Source: an uncultured Kangiella sp.
GTDB lineage: Bacteria > Pseudomonadota > Gammaproteobacteria > Enterobacterales > Kangiellaceae
Reading direction: 5' to 3'
DNA length: 64,000 nt
NCBI GenBank assembly: GCA_947503435.1
Contig: CANNDL010000005.1
Coordinates: 1-64,000 of the forward strand
Within the stretch, counting starts at the first letter, position 1. Each line of letters opens with the position of its first letter. The notes beneath the pieces were generated by a model. The model did no database searches. It saw nothing but the letters and a program-made list of their open reading frames with translations, and was not told where the DNA came from. This document shows, piece after piece, positions 27,930-36,076 of this stretch. A program made the position numbers and the translations under genes.

Positions 27930-28892
27930 TTATTTTGCTTTTGATTCTACGGGAGATAATTTTTCTAATTCTTGATCCAGAATTTTTATCAACTCATCTC
28001 GACTAAAGCTAAACTGATGATTATGATTCATTTGTGCCATTCGCTTAATCATGCCGCGAATAGCCCACTCACCTTCACTTTTAACTGGCACTACCATATA
28101 TCGAGCTTTGGGAGTGCTGCTGAATAAAGCATCAACAACAGCCGCAGAAACATCATCGGGTTCTTTATTCCGAGGACGGTCATTCGCTAAATATTGCAAC
28201 AACCCATTGAAATCATCTTCATATAAGCTCTTATCCGCTTTCTTTTTCATACGCTTCAATGCACTGTCAACAATTCTTGAGTTATAGTTTCCTGGCTCGA
28301 CTACACTTACTTTTACACCGAATTTTTCCATTTCTAAATAGAGTGCATCGGTAAAGGCTTCAACCGCAAATTTACTCATGCCATAAGCACCTAAGAAACG
28401 ACTCACGTTTGCCCCTGAAATTGAGCTAATGGTACTGATACGGCCTTTGCTTTCGATAATCAAAGGAGCAAATGCTTTGGTTACGCGATAAGGCCCAAAA
28501 ACGTTCACATCCATTTGAAATTGAATGTCATCTTCAGACATCTCAATCAATGGTGCGAAAACCCCTACACCAGCGTTGTTAATTAAACCGTAAAGCCCAC
28601 GCCCTTGTTTTGCTATAAAATCGACGGCTTTATCAATATCCTCTTGAACGGTAACGTCTAGGCGAACGGCCTGAATATTAGGGATCTTGTTTAACGCATC
28701 CATATCTTTTTGTTTACGCGCGCCGGCATATACAAAGTAGCCCTTATCCGCTAATGTCAGAGCAATGTTTTTGCCAATTCCCGAGGTAGCTCCAGTCACC
28801 AGAATTGCTTTTTGCTTATCTTGCTGCTCAGCTTTAACAACTCCTAAAACTGTAAAGCTAATTATTATCAGTCCAATTAATGTTTTTCGCAT
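27930..28892 (-). CDS. Exported short-chain dehydrogenase/reductase
   Basis: 320 aa from the ATG at 28892; a TTG at 28904 is rejected. An N-terminal hydrophobic signal or anchor (about 4-20, then KAE) precedes a classical SDR: TGATSGIG (33-40), NNAG (105-108), the Ser of STISSISG and the catalytic Tyr170-x3-Lys174. A signal sequence is unusual for this NAD(P)-dependent cytosolic family; it could be an uncleaved membrane anchor. It is the first gene of the SDR-MFS pair. Confidence 0.87.
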   Translation of the reverse strand: MRKTLIGLIIISFTVLGVVKAEQQDKQKAILVTGATSGIGKNIALTLADKGYFVYAGARKQKDMDALNKIPNIQAVRLDVTVQEDIDKAVDFIAKQGRGLYGLINNAGVGVFAPLIEMSEDDIQFQMDVNVFGPYRVTKAFAPLIIESKGRISTISSISGANVSRFLGAYGMSKFAVEAFTDALYLEMEKFGVKVSVVEPGNYNSRIVDSALKRMKKKADKSLYEDDFNGLLQYLANDRPRNKEPDDVSAAVVDALFSSTPKARYMVVPVKSEGEWAIRGMIKRMAQMNHNHQFSFSRDELIKILDQELEKLSPVESKAK

Positions 28893-29118
28893 ATCCTTCC
28901 CCAATTTCTAATGAGCAACTACTCTAATCAATCCCTACATAAGATACAAATCGGCCGCAATGAGCTTTACGCTATATTTACAAGCTATTAACAATCAAAC
29001 ATATCTGCCTTACTCATCACGCAATACTTAGTTACAGTTTGTCATTTGCCGACTTTTTCAGGTCTTGTTAGGGTAAGTTGCAATTATTCAGGATTATTTA
29101 TTAGGGTAGGAGTTTATT

Positions 29119-30240
29119 ATGGCTAATCGTCGCCAGTTTCTAAAAAATTCACTAATTGCCTCAGCAGGCCTTGCCACTGCATGCCAAGCAAAGTCTGTGT
29201 TACCTCAATCCTCTAAACCCTTAAATATTTTATTTATGGGTGGAACGGGCTTTCTTGGACCACATACAGTCAAGGCCGCAGTCGATGCTGGTCATAAGGT
29301 GACTCTTTTTAATCGCGGTAAAACTAAACCTACTTTGTACCCTGAGCTATTAGCTACATTGCCTTTGATTAAGGGTGATCGTAAAACTGATGATATTAAG
29401 CAGTTGAAAGATACTAAGTGGGATCTAGTTATTGATACCTCTAGTTATTATCCAAGAGTAGTCAATATGTTATTGGATGAAGTAGGCGATAATGTTGGCC
29501 AATATATTTTAATTTCCACCATTTCTGTTTATGGCGACTGGACTCAAAAGAACATGGATGAAACCGCTGCGGTTGGCACCATAGATGATCCTACTGATGA
29601 AAAAGTAACGGGCGCAAGCTACGGACCGTTAAAAGCATTATGTGAAAAAGCAGCAGTTGATCGCATGGGTAGCAAGGCCACTATTATCCGCCCTGGTTTA
29701 ATTGTGGGGCCGGGTGATAAGACCGATCGTTTTACTTATTGGCCAGTTAGGGTTGCTAAAGGTGGCGATGTACTTTGTCCAAGCGAAGGTAAAGACTTTA
29801 TTCAAATCATCGACGTACGCGATTTGGCTGAATGGACAGTGCATTGCGGCAATAAAAATATTACTGGCACTTTCAATGCGCAAACCAATGGTAGTGATAT
29901 GACTATTGGTGAGTTACTGACTAACTGCAAGATGACTTTAAACCCTAAGGCTAATCTAGTTTGGGTGCCAACTGAATTTTTAGAAAGCCAATCGGTTGCG
30001 CCTTGGGGTGAGATGCCCACTTGGTTCCCGCCCAAAGGTGACTTTGCTGGCGCTGGAACTATGAGCTCGAAAAAAGCTTATGCCAACGGATTAAAGCAAC
30101 GTCCTTTAAAGACCATTATTAAAGACACGCATGATTGGTTTGTGACTTTACCTGCAGAACGTCAAGAAACATTACGTGCAGGCATAAAAGCTGAGAAAGA
30201 AGTGAAAGTACTGGCTGCTTGGAAAGAAAAGAATAGTTAA
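29119..30240 (+). CDS. Tat-exported NAD-dependent epimerase/dehydratase family protein
   Basis: 373 aa. The N-terminus MANRRQFLKNSLIASAGLA is a twin-arginine (Tat) signal, followed by ATAC, which might be a lipobox. The mature part is an extended-SDR Rossmann protein: FMGGTGFLG nucleotide loop, TSSYYPRVV, and S-x-Y-K-like residues (ISTISVYGDW, then ASYGPLKALCE with Tyr-x3-Lys). Tat export fits a protein folded around its cofactor in the cytosol. Substrate unknown. AGGAG precedes the ATG. Its stop interlocks with the convergent GDPD gene. Confidence 0.87.
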   Translation: MANRRQFLKNSLIASAGLATACQAKSVLPQSSKPLNILFMGGTGFLGPHTVKAAVDAGHKVTLFNRGKTKPTLYPELLATLPLIKGDRKTDDIKQLKDTKWDLVIDTSSYYPRVVNMLLDEVGDNVGQYILISTISVYGDWTQKNMDETAAVGTIDDPTDEKVTGASYGPLKALCEKAAVDRMGSKATIIRPGLIVGPGDKTDRFTYWPVRVAKGGDVLCPSEGKDFIQIIDVRDLAEWTVHCGNKNITGTFNAQTNGSDMTIGELLTNCKMTLNPKANLVWVPTEFLESQSVAPWGEMPTWFPPKGDFAGAGTMSSKKAYANGLKQRPLKTIIKDTHDWFVTLPAERQETLRAGIKAEKEVKVLAAWKEKNS

Positions 30241-30905
30241 GTATTAACTCTATCAGGGAAGTCGGTGAAGATTCCATCGACTCCCAACATCTCCATCCGT
30301 TTAATATCTTCTGGCTCATTGACCGTATGGACAAATAGCTTCATGCCAAATGCTTGTGTTTGCTCCACTAGCTCTTGGGTCACCGCCGCCAAGCAGGGGT
30401 GGAATGAGTAAGCATTGATAGACTGAGCAAACATCAGAGTCTCTTCAATATCTTCGTCGGCGATCACTGCCAATCGAATATTGGAATCTAACTCTCTACA
30501 AAGTTTTAATTCATCTAAGTGGTAAGATGATAATAGTAAGAGCTCTCGGTGAGTTATCTGAAAATTGATTAAGTCTTGAATGAGCTCAACGGTATTTAAC
30601 CCTTTTAACTCAATATTGATAAAGATTCGGTCGCCAATTAATTCACACACCTCATCTAGAGTTGGTATTTGCTCACCACCGCCAGCATCCAATAGTCGTA
30701 ACTCACTAAAACTATAGTCACAAACTTTGCCCGAACCATTAGTGGTTCTATCCAAAGTATCGTCGTGAAAAACAATTAACTGTTGATCAATATTTTGCAC
30801 ATCAAACTCGACCCCATAAACTCCACACTCCATAGCCTTACGCATCGAAGCTAAAGTATTTTCAGGAGCTAATCCCATAGCGCCACGATGACCAATGATA
30901 AGCAT
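30237..30905 (-). CDS. Glycerophosphodiester phosphodiesterase (cytosolic type)
   Basis: 222 aa without signal peptide. GDPD motifs: GHRGAMGLAPENT (His6, Arg7), EFD (Glu33, Asp35), the catalytic HDDTLDRTT (His47) and a later IELKG. The TIM-barrel enzyme hydrolyses glycerophosphodiesters to sn-glycerol-3-phosphate and an alcohol. The length and lack of export match UgpQ-type enzymes, but no ugp transporter genes are nearby, so no symbol is given. A two-component operon lies 13 nt upstream on the same strand. Confidence 0.92.
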   Translation of the reverse strand: MLIIGHRGAMGLAPENTLASMRKAMECGVYGVEFDVQNIDQQLIVFHDDTLDRTTNGSGKVCDYSFSELRLLDAGGGEQIPTLDEVCELIGDRIFINIELKGLNTVELIQDLINFQITHRELLLLSSYHLDELKLCRELDSNIRLAVIADEDIEETLMFAQSINAYSFHPCLAAVTQELVEQTQAFGMKLFVHTVNEPEDIKRMEMLGVDGIFTDFPDRVNT

Positions 30906-30918
30906 TTTTTAATCTAAC

Positions 30919-32130
30919 CTATGATCTTGAAACATTAGCTTTAGTTTCAACTCTGACAATAAACTCTGAGTCAGAATCATCTACTGATAAAAACAAATTA
31001 AAACGATCAGCAAGTCTCTTCGCAAGTGACAATCCTAGTCCAAAGCCTTCACTGCCCTTAGAGTTCTGATGATAATCATTTTTAATTGAAAAGCCTACTT
31101 CAAACGTAGCAATTTCTATGATCGAAGGCACTACGCAATGATTTAAAGCATTTTGCAATAAATTACTTAAAATCACCTCAATGACTTCTTTTGGAGCAGC
31201 GATATTTAATGGACAGTTATTTTGTGCTTTTATTGCAATGCTCGAACTAGTCGTTACTTTTTCCTGTCTAGCAATTAAGTCATCAATACTACTATTAACA
31301 TTGGACTTACCCTCGAATTTTTCTGAGCTACTAAGCCATAGAAAAGATAAAACGATGCTTTCAAGTTGCTCGCTAGCTGATTGCAATCGCCGAATACTTT
31401 TAGCGCTATTTATATTTTCATCATTCGATTTGATGATTTCTACTGAGTTTTGAATGATCTGCAAAGGGGTTCTTAATTCATGGCTGATACCTTGATTAAA
31501 AAGAATATTTTCTTCAAGTAACCGTTGTTTTTCATCTATATTTTGTAGCAGTTTTACAGCAACTTTCTTTACGTCTTGATATTCAATGTCTTGAGTATCA
31601 GTTGATGACACTTTTGGCTCTTCTACTTGCTTTAATAAAAATTGAAATGGCCTGACAATTCGTTGACTCATTTTTTTGGCTAATAACCAGTAAAACACCG
31701 CCAAGAATAAAATAGCAAGCAAGAAAATACCGATAATTTCCTGCAAGGCACGATTGATAATAATATAGTCTGTAGCATCTAGCACCAACCAGCCTTGGAC
31801 ATTATTAAAATCAACTTTACGTGCATGATAGTTTTTACCCGAATCAATATATTCAAGGTCAGCTATAGCATTAGTTTGTATCCGTTGCGCTAATGCCACT
31901 GGAGTTTCTGCAATCGAATAATACTTAATGGCTTCAGGTAGCGGTTTATCGGTTTTAAAGTTTTGCTCGGCCCGAGCTAGCATTCGCTCTAGAAAAACAT
32001 CCTCGATAGAATATAAAACCACAATAGCAGTCGCTAAAGTTACTACAAACACCAAAGCACCTAATAGTAGGTAACTCTTAAAAACTCCTTGGCGCAGCGT
32101 TTTTGCTTTAATCCAATTAGTCCACAACAT
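30919..32130 (-). CDS. Sensor histidine kinase (system 1)
   Basis: 403 aa from the ATG at 32130, overlapping the regulator stop by 14 nt. TM1 about 19-41, a periplasmic sensor of ~90 residues, TM2 about 131-150, HisKA with GISHELRTP (His217), then HATPase with an N-box LLQNALNH and a G2 box GFGLGLSLAKRL. The usual G1 box (DxGxG) is not found between them; the chain reads SIKNDYHQNSKGSEG instead. The 51741-52955 kinase shows the same gap. Signal unknown. Confidence 0.9.
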   Translation of the reverse strand: MLWTNWIKAKTLRQGVFKSYLLLGALVFVVTLATAIVVLYSIEDVFLERMLARAEQNFKTDKPLPEAIKYYSIAETPVALAQRIQTNAIADLEYIDSGKNYHARKVDFNNVQGWLVLDATDYIIINRALQEIIGIFLLAILFLAVFYWLLAKKMSQRIVRPFQFLLKQVEEPKVSSTDTQDIEYQDVKKVAVKLLQNIDEKQRLLEENILFNQGISHELRTPLQIIQNSVEIIKSNDENINSAKSIRRLQSASEQLESIVLSFLWLSSSEKFEGKSNVNSSIDDLIARQEKVTTSSSIAIKAQNNCPLNIAAPKEVIEVILSNLLQNALNHCVVPSIIEIATFEVGFSIKNDYHQNSKGSEGFGLGLSLAKRLADRFNLFLSVDDSDSEFIVRVETKANVSRS

Positions 32131-32806
32131 CAATTGAGTAACCTCGACCTTTAGTAGTTTTTATTTGACAGTTAATATTAAAGCCTTTAATCACTTGACG
32201 TAATTTATAGATTTGAGCACGTAACGGTTCACTCTGAGGAATTTGCTCTCCCCAAAGTAACTCAGATAATTTTTCCGTTGATACAATTCCAGGCGCTTGC
32301 TCTATCAATTTTTTTAGCAATATGTGTAAGTTTCGTTGTAATTTGACTGAAACATCATCACAGAAAATTTCATCCGTTTTTAAGTTGATCTTTAAACTAT
32401 TAAATTGAACCAATTGTTGCTGGCTCAAGTTATTACGCGCTAACAAAGAATAAACCCGTGCTTTAAGTTCTTTAAATGAAAAGGGCTTAGTTAAATAATC
32501 CCAAGCCCCTACTTCAAAACCCAATAGCTTATCGTCTAGTTCTGCTTTGGCTGTCATCATTAATACTGGCACTGGTGCCAATTGATTTTGAGTAAGCTTT
32601 TTGCATACTTCGATACCGTTTATTCCTGGAAGATTGATATCAAGCAAGATCAAATCGTATCGATTGGTTTCAATTAAACTTAAAGCCGTATCGCCACGAT
32701 AAGCAAAGTCGACTTCAAAGCCGTCGGCCTCTAGAAAATCAGCGAGACCTTCGGCTAAGTCGACCGTATCTTCCACGATTAAGATAGTTTGTTTATTGTT
32801 TGCCAT
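32117..32806 (-). CDS. OmpR-family response regulator (system 1)
   Basis: 229 aa. Receiver domain with acidic pocket VED and phospho-acceptor Asp56 (LILLDINLPG), switch Thr in MMTAKA and Lys in LTKPF; C-terminal winged helix ending KTTKGRGYSIDVV. It overlaps the upstream serine hydrolase by 14 nt and the kinase downstream by 14 nt, so the three genes are tightly coupled. Target genes unknown. Confidence 0.95.
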   Translation of the reverse strand: MANNKQTILIVEDTVDLAEGLADFLEADGFEVDFAYRGDTALSLIETNRYDLILLDINLPGINGIEVCKKLTQNQLAPVPVLMMTAKAELDDKLLGFEVGAWDYLTKPFSFKELKARVYSLLARNNLSQQQLVQFNSLKINLKTDEIFCDDVSVKLQRNLHILLKKLIEQAPGIVSTEKLSELLWGEQIPQSEPLRAQIYKLRQVIKGFNINCQIKTTKGRGYSIDVVD

Positions 32807-33962
32807 AGTACTGATATATTTTTGGTGTTAGCCAACGATCCATTTTTCTCCAACCGTCTTCTAATTGAATCATTCCAACAACTACTAGATTATTTTCCGG
32901 ATCACCCCAGAAAAAAGTTCCGCCTCTTCCCGCCCAAAAGAAACTGCCTTTGGGCCTTATATCTTGCTCGCCCACTTTGATCCCAATGCCATAACCATAA
33001 CTGCCATTAGTATAAAGCTTGGGCAAAAACCAAGTATCCATATCTTTGGCATGATCCGCTAGCATCATTTCAACATATTGAGCGCCAATGATTCTTTTAT
33101 CTTGATACTGCCCCTTATGCAAAAGCAATTGTACGAACTTTGCATAGTCAGTAGCGGTTGAAACTAAGCCACCACCGCCAGAGTGCAAATTTGGAGCTTC
33201 CAAATAATCACTTTTACGCGCCAGCTCGCTTAAATCCACTTCTTGATCTTCGTATTCATACATATCCACTAATCGTGGCGCCATCTTGCTATCAACAATA
33301 AATGAAGTTTCCGTCATCCCCAATGGCTTGAAAATATGCTCTTGAAAATAATCCTCTAGCCTTTGGCCGGTAACCTTTTCAACAATAGCACCCTGCAGAT
33401 CGCTCGCGATGCTATAACGCCATTGGGCACCAGGTTTATGCTTTAGCTCTATTCCCGAAACATCACTAATCAATTCGTCGGTAGTGTTATCTCTGTCATT
33501 AGGATCGAGTATTAAATATAAGAAATCATTCCAGCTAGAGAAGCCACCAAAATATCCTAAACCGGCAGTATGAGATAACAATTGGTGAACAGTAATTGTG
33601 ACTTCTTGACCATCATATTCAAAGAGCTCAAGCGCTGGTAAATACTCACGGATATCAGAATCTAATTGAACTTTCCCAGCTTCCACCAATTGCAGCAATG
33701 CTAAAGCTGTAATAGGCTTTGTCATGGAATAAATGCGAAAAATATGATCTTTTTGAATTGGGCTTTGTTGTTTTAAATTATTGGAGCCAATGGCAGAAAA
33801 GTGCACTATCTCGTCATCTTTCAAAACCAAGGTAACCATCCCAGGAAATTGATTCTGTTCTAAGTATGACGCTATATCATTCTCAAGTTTTTTCTCCGCA
33901 TTTACGGCAGATATCAATAAACCGCTAATGGCTAGAGCACAAGTTACTATTTCTTTTAACAT
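32793..33962 (-). CDS. Exported serine hydrolase (beta-lactamase-like, class C/esterase VIII type)
   Basis: 389 aa. A signal peptide (1-22, ending VNA) precedes a serine beta-lactamase-type fold with SMTK (Ser79, Lys82), a Tyr motif in WRYSIASD and GRGGTFFW in place of the KTG box. Such enzymes include D-aminopeptidases, esterases and PBP-like proteins. Its 3' end overlaps the response regulator by 14 nt, which ties this periplasmic enzyme to a signalling operon; it may produce or remove the signal. That link is inference. Confidence 0.88.
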   Translation of the reverse strand: MLKEIVTCALAISGLLISAVNAEKKLENDIASYLEQNQFPGMVTLVLKDDEIVHFSAIGSNNLKQQSPIQKDHIFRIYSMTKPITALALLQLVEAGKVQLDSDIREYLPALELFEYDGQEVTITVHQLLSHTAGLGYFGGFSSWNDFLYLILDPNDRDNTTDELISDVSGIELKHKPGAQWRYSIASDLQGAIVEKVTGQRLEDYFQEHIFKPLGMTETSFIVDSKMAPRLVDMYEYEDQEVDLSELARKSDYLEAPNLHSGGGGLVSTATDYAKFVQLLLHKGQYQDKRIIGAQYVEMMLADHAKDMDTWFLPKLYTNGSYGYGIGIKVGEQDIRPKGSFFWAGRGGTFFWGDPENNLVVVGMIQLEDGWRKMDRWLTPKIYQYYGKQ

Positions 33963-34055
33963 GATGTTATATCCTAAGTTTTATAGAGAACCTAGAATAC
34001 GAAACTCTATGTAACCTAAATGTAACTTACCTAATAAGTTTGGCTTCATTTAGGC

Positions 34056-34086
34056 ACAAAAAAGCCGACTTAATGTCGGCTTTTAA
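34056..34086 (-). terminator. Rho-independent terminator after grxD
   Basis: Minus-strand stem AAAAGCCGACA/GTCGGCTTTTTT with a 4-nt loop and T-run, starting 3 nt after the grxD stop. It can also stop plus-strand reading. Confidence 0.85.
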
Positions 34087-34088
34087 AA

Positions 34089-34436
34089 TTAAGCTTCTGG
34101 CGATTTACCATAAGACTCATCAAGCACTTCTTGTAACTCACCGGCTTGTGCCATTTCTAAGATAATATCGCAGCCGCCCTGCAACTCACCATCAACCCAC
34201 AGTTGGGGGAAAGTTGGCCAGTTGGCGTACTTTGGTAATTCTGTACGGATGTCTGGATTTTGTAGGATATCTACATAAGCAAACTCATGGCCGCACTGCA
34301 TTAGCGCTTGTACAGCTTGTGCTGAGAAGCCACACATTGGCAATTTTGGTGAGCCTTTCATATAAAGTACGACTTTATTGTCAGCAATTTGCTTTTTGAT
34401 TTGCTCTACAGTTTCGTTTACTACGTTCTCGCTCAT
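34089..34436 (-). CDS. grxD: Monothiol glutaredoxin (Grx4 type)
   Basis: 115 aa from the ATG at 34436 (GAGGA upstream); a TTG four codons earlier is rejected. CGFS active site at Cys35-Ser38, followed by the conserved WPTFPQLWVDGELQGGCDI segment that binds glutathione. These proteins coordinate [2Fe-2S] clusters with BolA and glutathione and take part in Fe-S delivery and iron sensing. In Pseudomonas grxD lies just beyond bfr; here about 8 kb of other genes separate the two. Confidence 0.96.
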   Translation of the reverse strand: MSENVVNETVEQIKKQIADNKVVLYMKGSPKLPMCGFSAQAVQALMQCGHEFAYVDILQNPDIRTELPKYANWPTFPQLWVDGELQGGCDIILEMAQAGELQEVLDESYGKSPEA

Positions 34437-34582
34437 GGGATTCCTCAAAATATAACTTAGTACAGCTTCAATAATGGGCGCTATTATACGGATTTCAAGT
34501 CGCTTGTCGCGCCTTTATAGACTTGTATTGAACAGTTTTCATTTGATACTTTGCAACTGCTTGATTGATGGTTACAATAGAG

Positions 34583-34601
34583 GCAAATGATAATCAATAT
34601 C
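34583..34601. promoter_or_regulatory. Fur box over the promoter of the ABC ATPase
   Basis: GCAAATGATAATCAATATC matches the 19-bp Fur consensus at 16 positions by direct comparison. A -10-like TACAAT lies at 34573-34578, so the box covers the likely transcription start. The ATG at 34568 would place the box inside coding sequence, which argues for the later ATG at 34613. Confidence 0.75.
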
Positions 34602-34612
34602 AATTAGCCTTA

Positions 34613-35731
34613 ATGAGCCAACCGCCAATCCTTGAGCTACAACACGTCGAATGCCGCCATGATGATCAAATGGTGGTAAAGGATATTGCTTTTGCTTTAA
34701 AGGCAGGTGAGTCAGCTTGCTTGTTAGGCCCTAGTGGTTGCGGCAAAACTACATTATTAAGAGCCATTGCGGGACTGGAGCCAATCTATAATGGCCAAAT
34801 CGCAATTCATGGCAAAGTCTGCTCTTCCAATCAGCTGCTAACTCCTCCTGAAAAAAGACACCTGGGTTTAGTATTTCAAGATCACGCCCTCTTCCCTCAT
34901 TTATCTATCAATGACAATGTGGCTTTTGGTTTGCGCAAATTATCGCGTAAAGCAAAAGCAAAACGAGTGGATGAGTGCCTAGAGCTAGTTGGCTTGGATG
35001 GATTAGGTGAACGATTCCCCCACCAAATTTCTGGCGGCCAACAACAAAGAGTGGCCTTGGCTAGAACCATTGCACCTAAACCAAAGTTAATCTTATTGGA
35101 TGAAGCTTTTTCTAGTTTAGATACGCATCTTAGACGTTCTTTGGCGCGTGAACTTAAGGGCTTATTAAAATCTCAAGGAATAGCCTCTTTATTAGTGACA
35201 CATGACCAACAAGAAGCTTTTGCTATGGCTGACTATATCGGCGTCATGCATCAAGGCCAATTACTTCAATGGGATACACCATACAATTTATATCACCAAC
35301 CGAGCGATCCGCAAATTGCCAGTTTTATCGGTGATGGTCACTTTATTAGTGGCGTGATCCACAATGATATGGATCAAGCAGAACACTCTGCCGACGATAC
35401 GCCAACGGTTAGCACTATCTTAGGTGATTTCCCTATCGCCAATATTAACAATCCGGATTCTAACAACCATTATCGATTTTCCGATCACGAGCAAGTTTTG
35501 GTTTTGATGCGACCGGATGATATTACTCCCAATCCGAGCTCCTCTCTGCGCGCTAGAGTGACTCATAGGGTGTTTAGAGGGGCAATCATCGAGTATGAGC
35601 TAGAACTCGCTAATAAGGAGTCTCTGAAGGCCCTGTTCGCTAGCCATCACGATTATCCCTTAACCCAAGATATTGGGTTGGATTTAGATGTGCAACACTT
35701 GATCGTGTATCCCAATAAAATCGAACTGTAA
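34613..35731 (+). CDS. ABC transporter ATPase, ferric-iron type (FbpC-like)
   Basis: 372 aa from the ATG at 34613; earlier starts at 34565/34568 are rejected because a promoter and Fur box occupy that stretch. Walker A GPSGCGKTT (39-47), Q-loop VFQDHALFPHLS, signature ISGGQQQRVALART, Walker B LILLDEAFSSLD, H-switch VTHDQQEA and a C-terminal TOBE-like domain (about 260-372). FbpC/PotA-type ATPases energise import of Fe3+, polyamine or similar through a periplasmic-binding system. No permease or binding protein is adjacent, so its partners must lie elsewhere. The Fur box favours iron. Confidence 0.9.
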   Translation: MSQPPILELQHVECRHDDQMVVKDIAFALKAGESACLLGPSGCGKTTLLRAIAGLEPIYNGQIAIHGKVCSSNQLLTPPEKRHLGLVFQDHALFPHLSINDNVAFGLRKLSRKAKAKRVDECLELVGLDGLGERFPHQISGGQQQRVALARTIAPKPKLILLDEAFSSLDTHLRRSLARELKGLLKSQGIASLLVTHDQQEAFAMADYIGVMHQGQLLQWDTPYNLYHQPSDPQIASFIGDGHFISGVIHNDMDQAEHSADDTPTVSTILGDFPIANINNPDSNNHYRFSDHEQVLVLMRPDDITPNPSSSLRARVTHRVFRGAIIEYELELANKESLKALFASHHDYPLTQDIGLDLDVQHLIVYPNKIEL

Positions 35732-35826
35732 AATTTTCTGACAGCTAAAAAAAGTTTTTTTCCCTTGACTCCGCTCAACATCAAGCGACTCAAGGCTTAG
35801 CGCCCAATCTAAAGTTTTCCCACATT

Positions 35827-35835
35827 TTATCCACA
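35827..35835 (+). promoter_or_regulatory. DnaA box in the nrdA promoter region
   Basis: TTATCCACA, identical to the strong R1-type DnaA box. About 15 nt upstream TTTTCCCACA is a weaker match. E. coli nrdAB is also controlled by tandem DnaA boxes, which link dNTP supply to initiation of replication. Confidence 0.65.
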
Positions 35836-35875
35836 AGATATTCCACTAAATATACCCTTGCCAAGGGGAAAAAAA

Positions 35876-35921
35876 CGCACTATCTTGTATCTGTGTTCAA
35901 ACCGAGCACTATATATTGACA
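35876..35921. promoter_or_regulatory. Two NrdR-like boxes
   Basis: GCACTATCTTGTAT (35877-35890) and GCACTATATATTGAC (35906-35920) resemble the NrdR consensus ACACTATATATTGTGT, with CACTAT starts 29 nt apart. NrdR boxes normally occur as pairs about 31 nt apart, so the spacing is slightly short. NrdR represses ribonucleotide reductase genes when dATP is abundant. Confidence 0.55.
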
Positions 35922-36076
35922 ATTAAGAGTTTGCGCTAACCTATTGATATTTGGTTAACGGAAGCTCAAAGTAAGAAATTTATGGTTAAATTTCAACCGA
36001 TTTGTGTTTTAACCATAAAAAACAAAAATTTTAATAAGACAATAATGACTGAAATTAATAAGAGGTTCGTGGATTA

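Larger units (their letters stand above)
35732..36076. other. nrdA promoter region
   Basis: 345 nt between the ABC ATPase and nrdA. It contains a perfect DnaA box, a neighbouring weaker one, and two NrdR-like boxes, described separately. The remaining ~150 nt before the ATG are AT-rich and contain imperfect repeats of TTAACC/GGTTAA, but no ORF. Confidence 0.5.
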
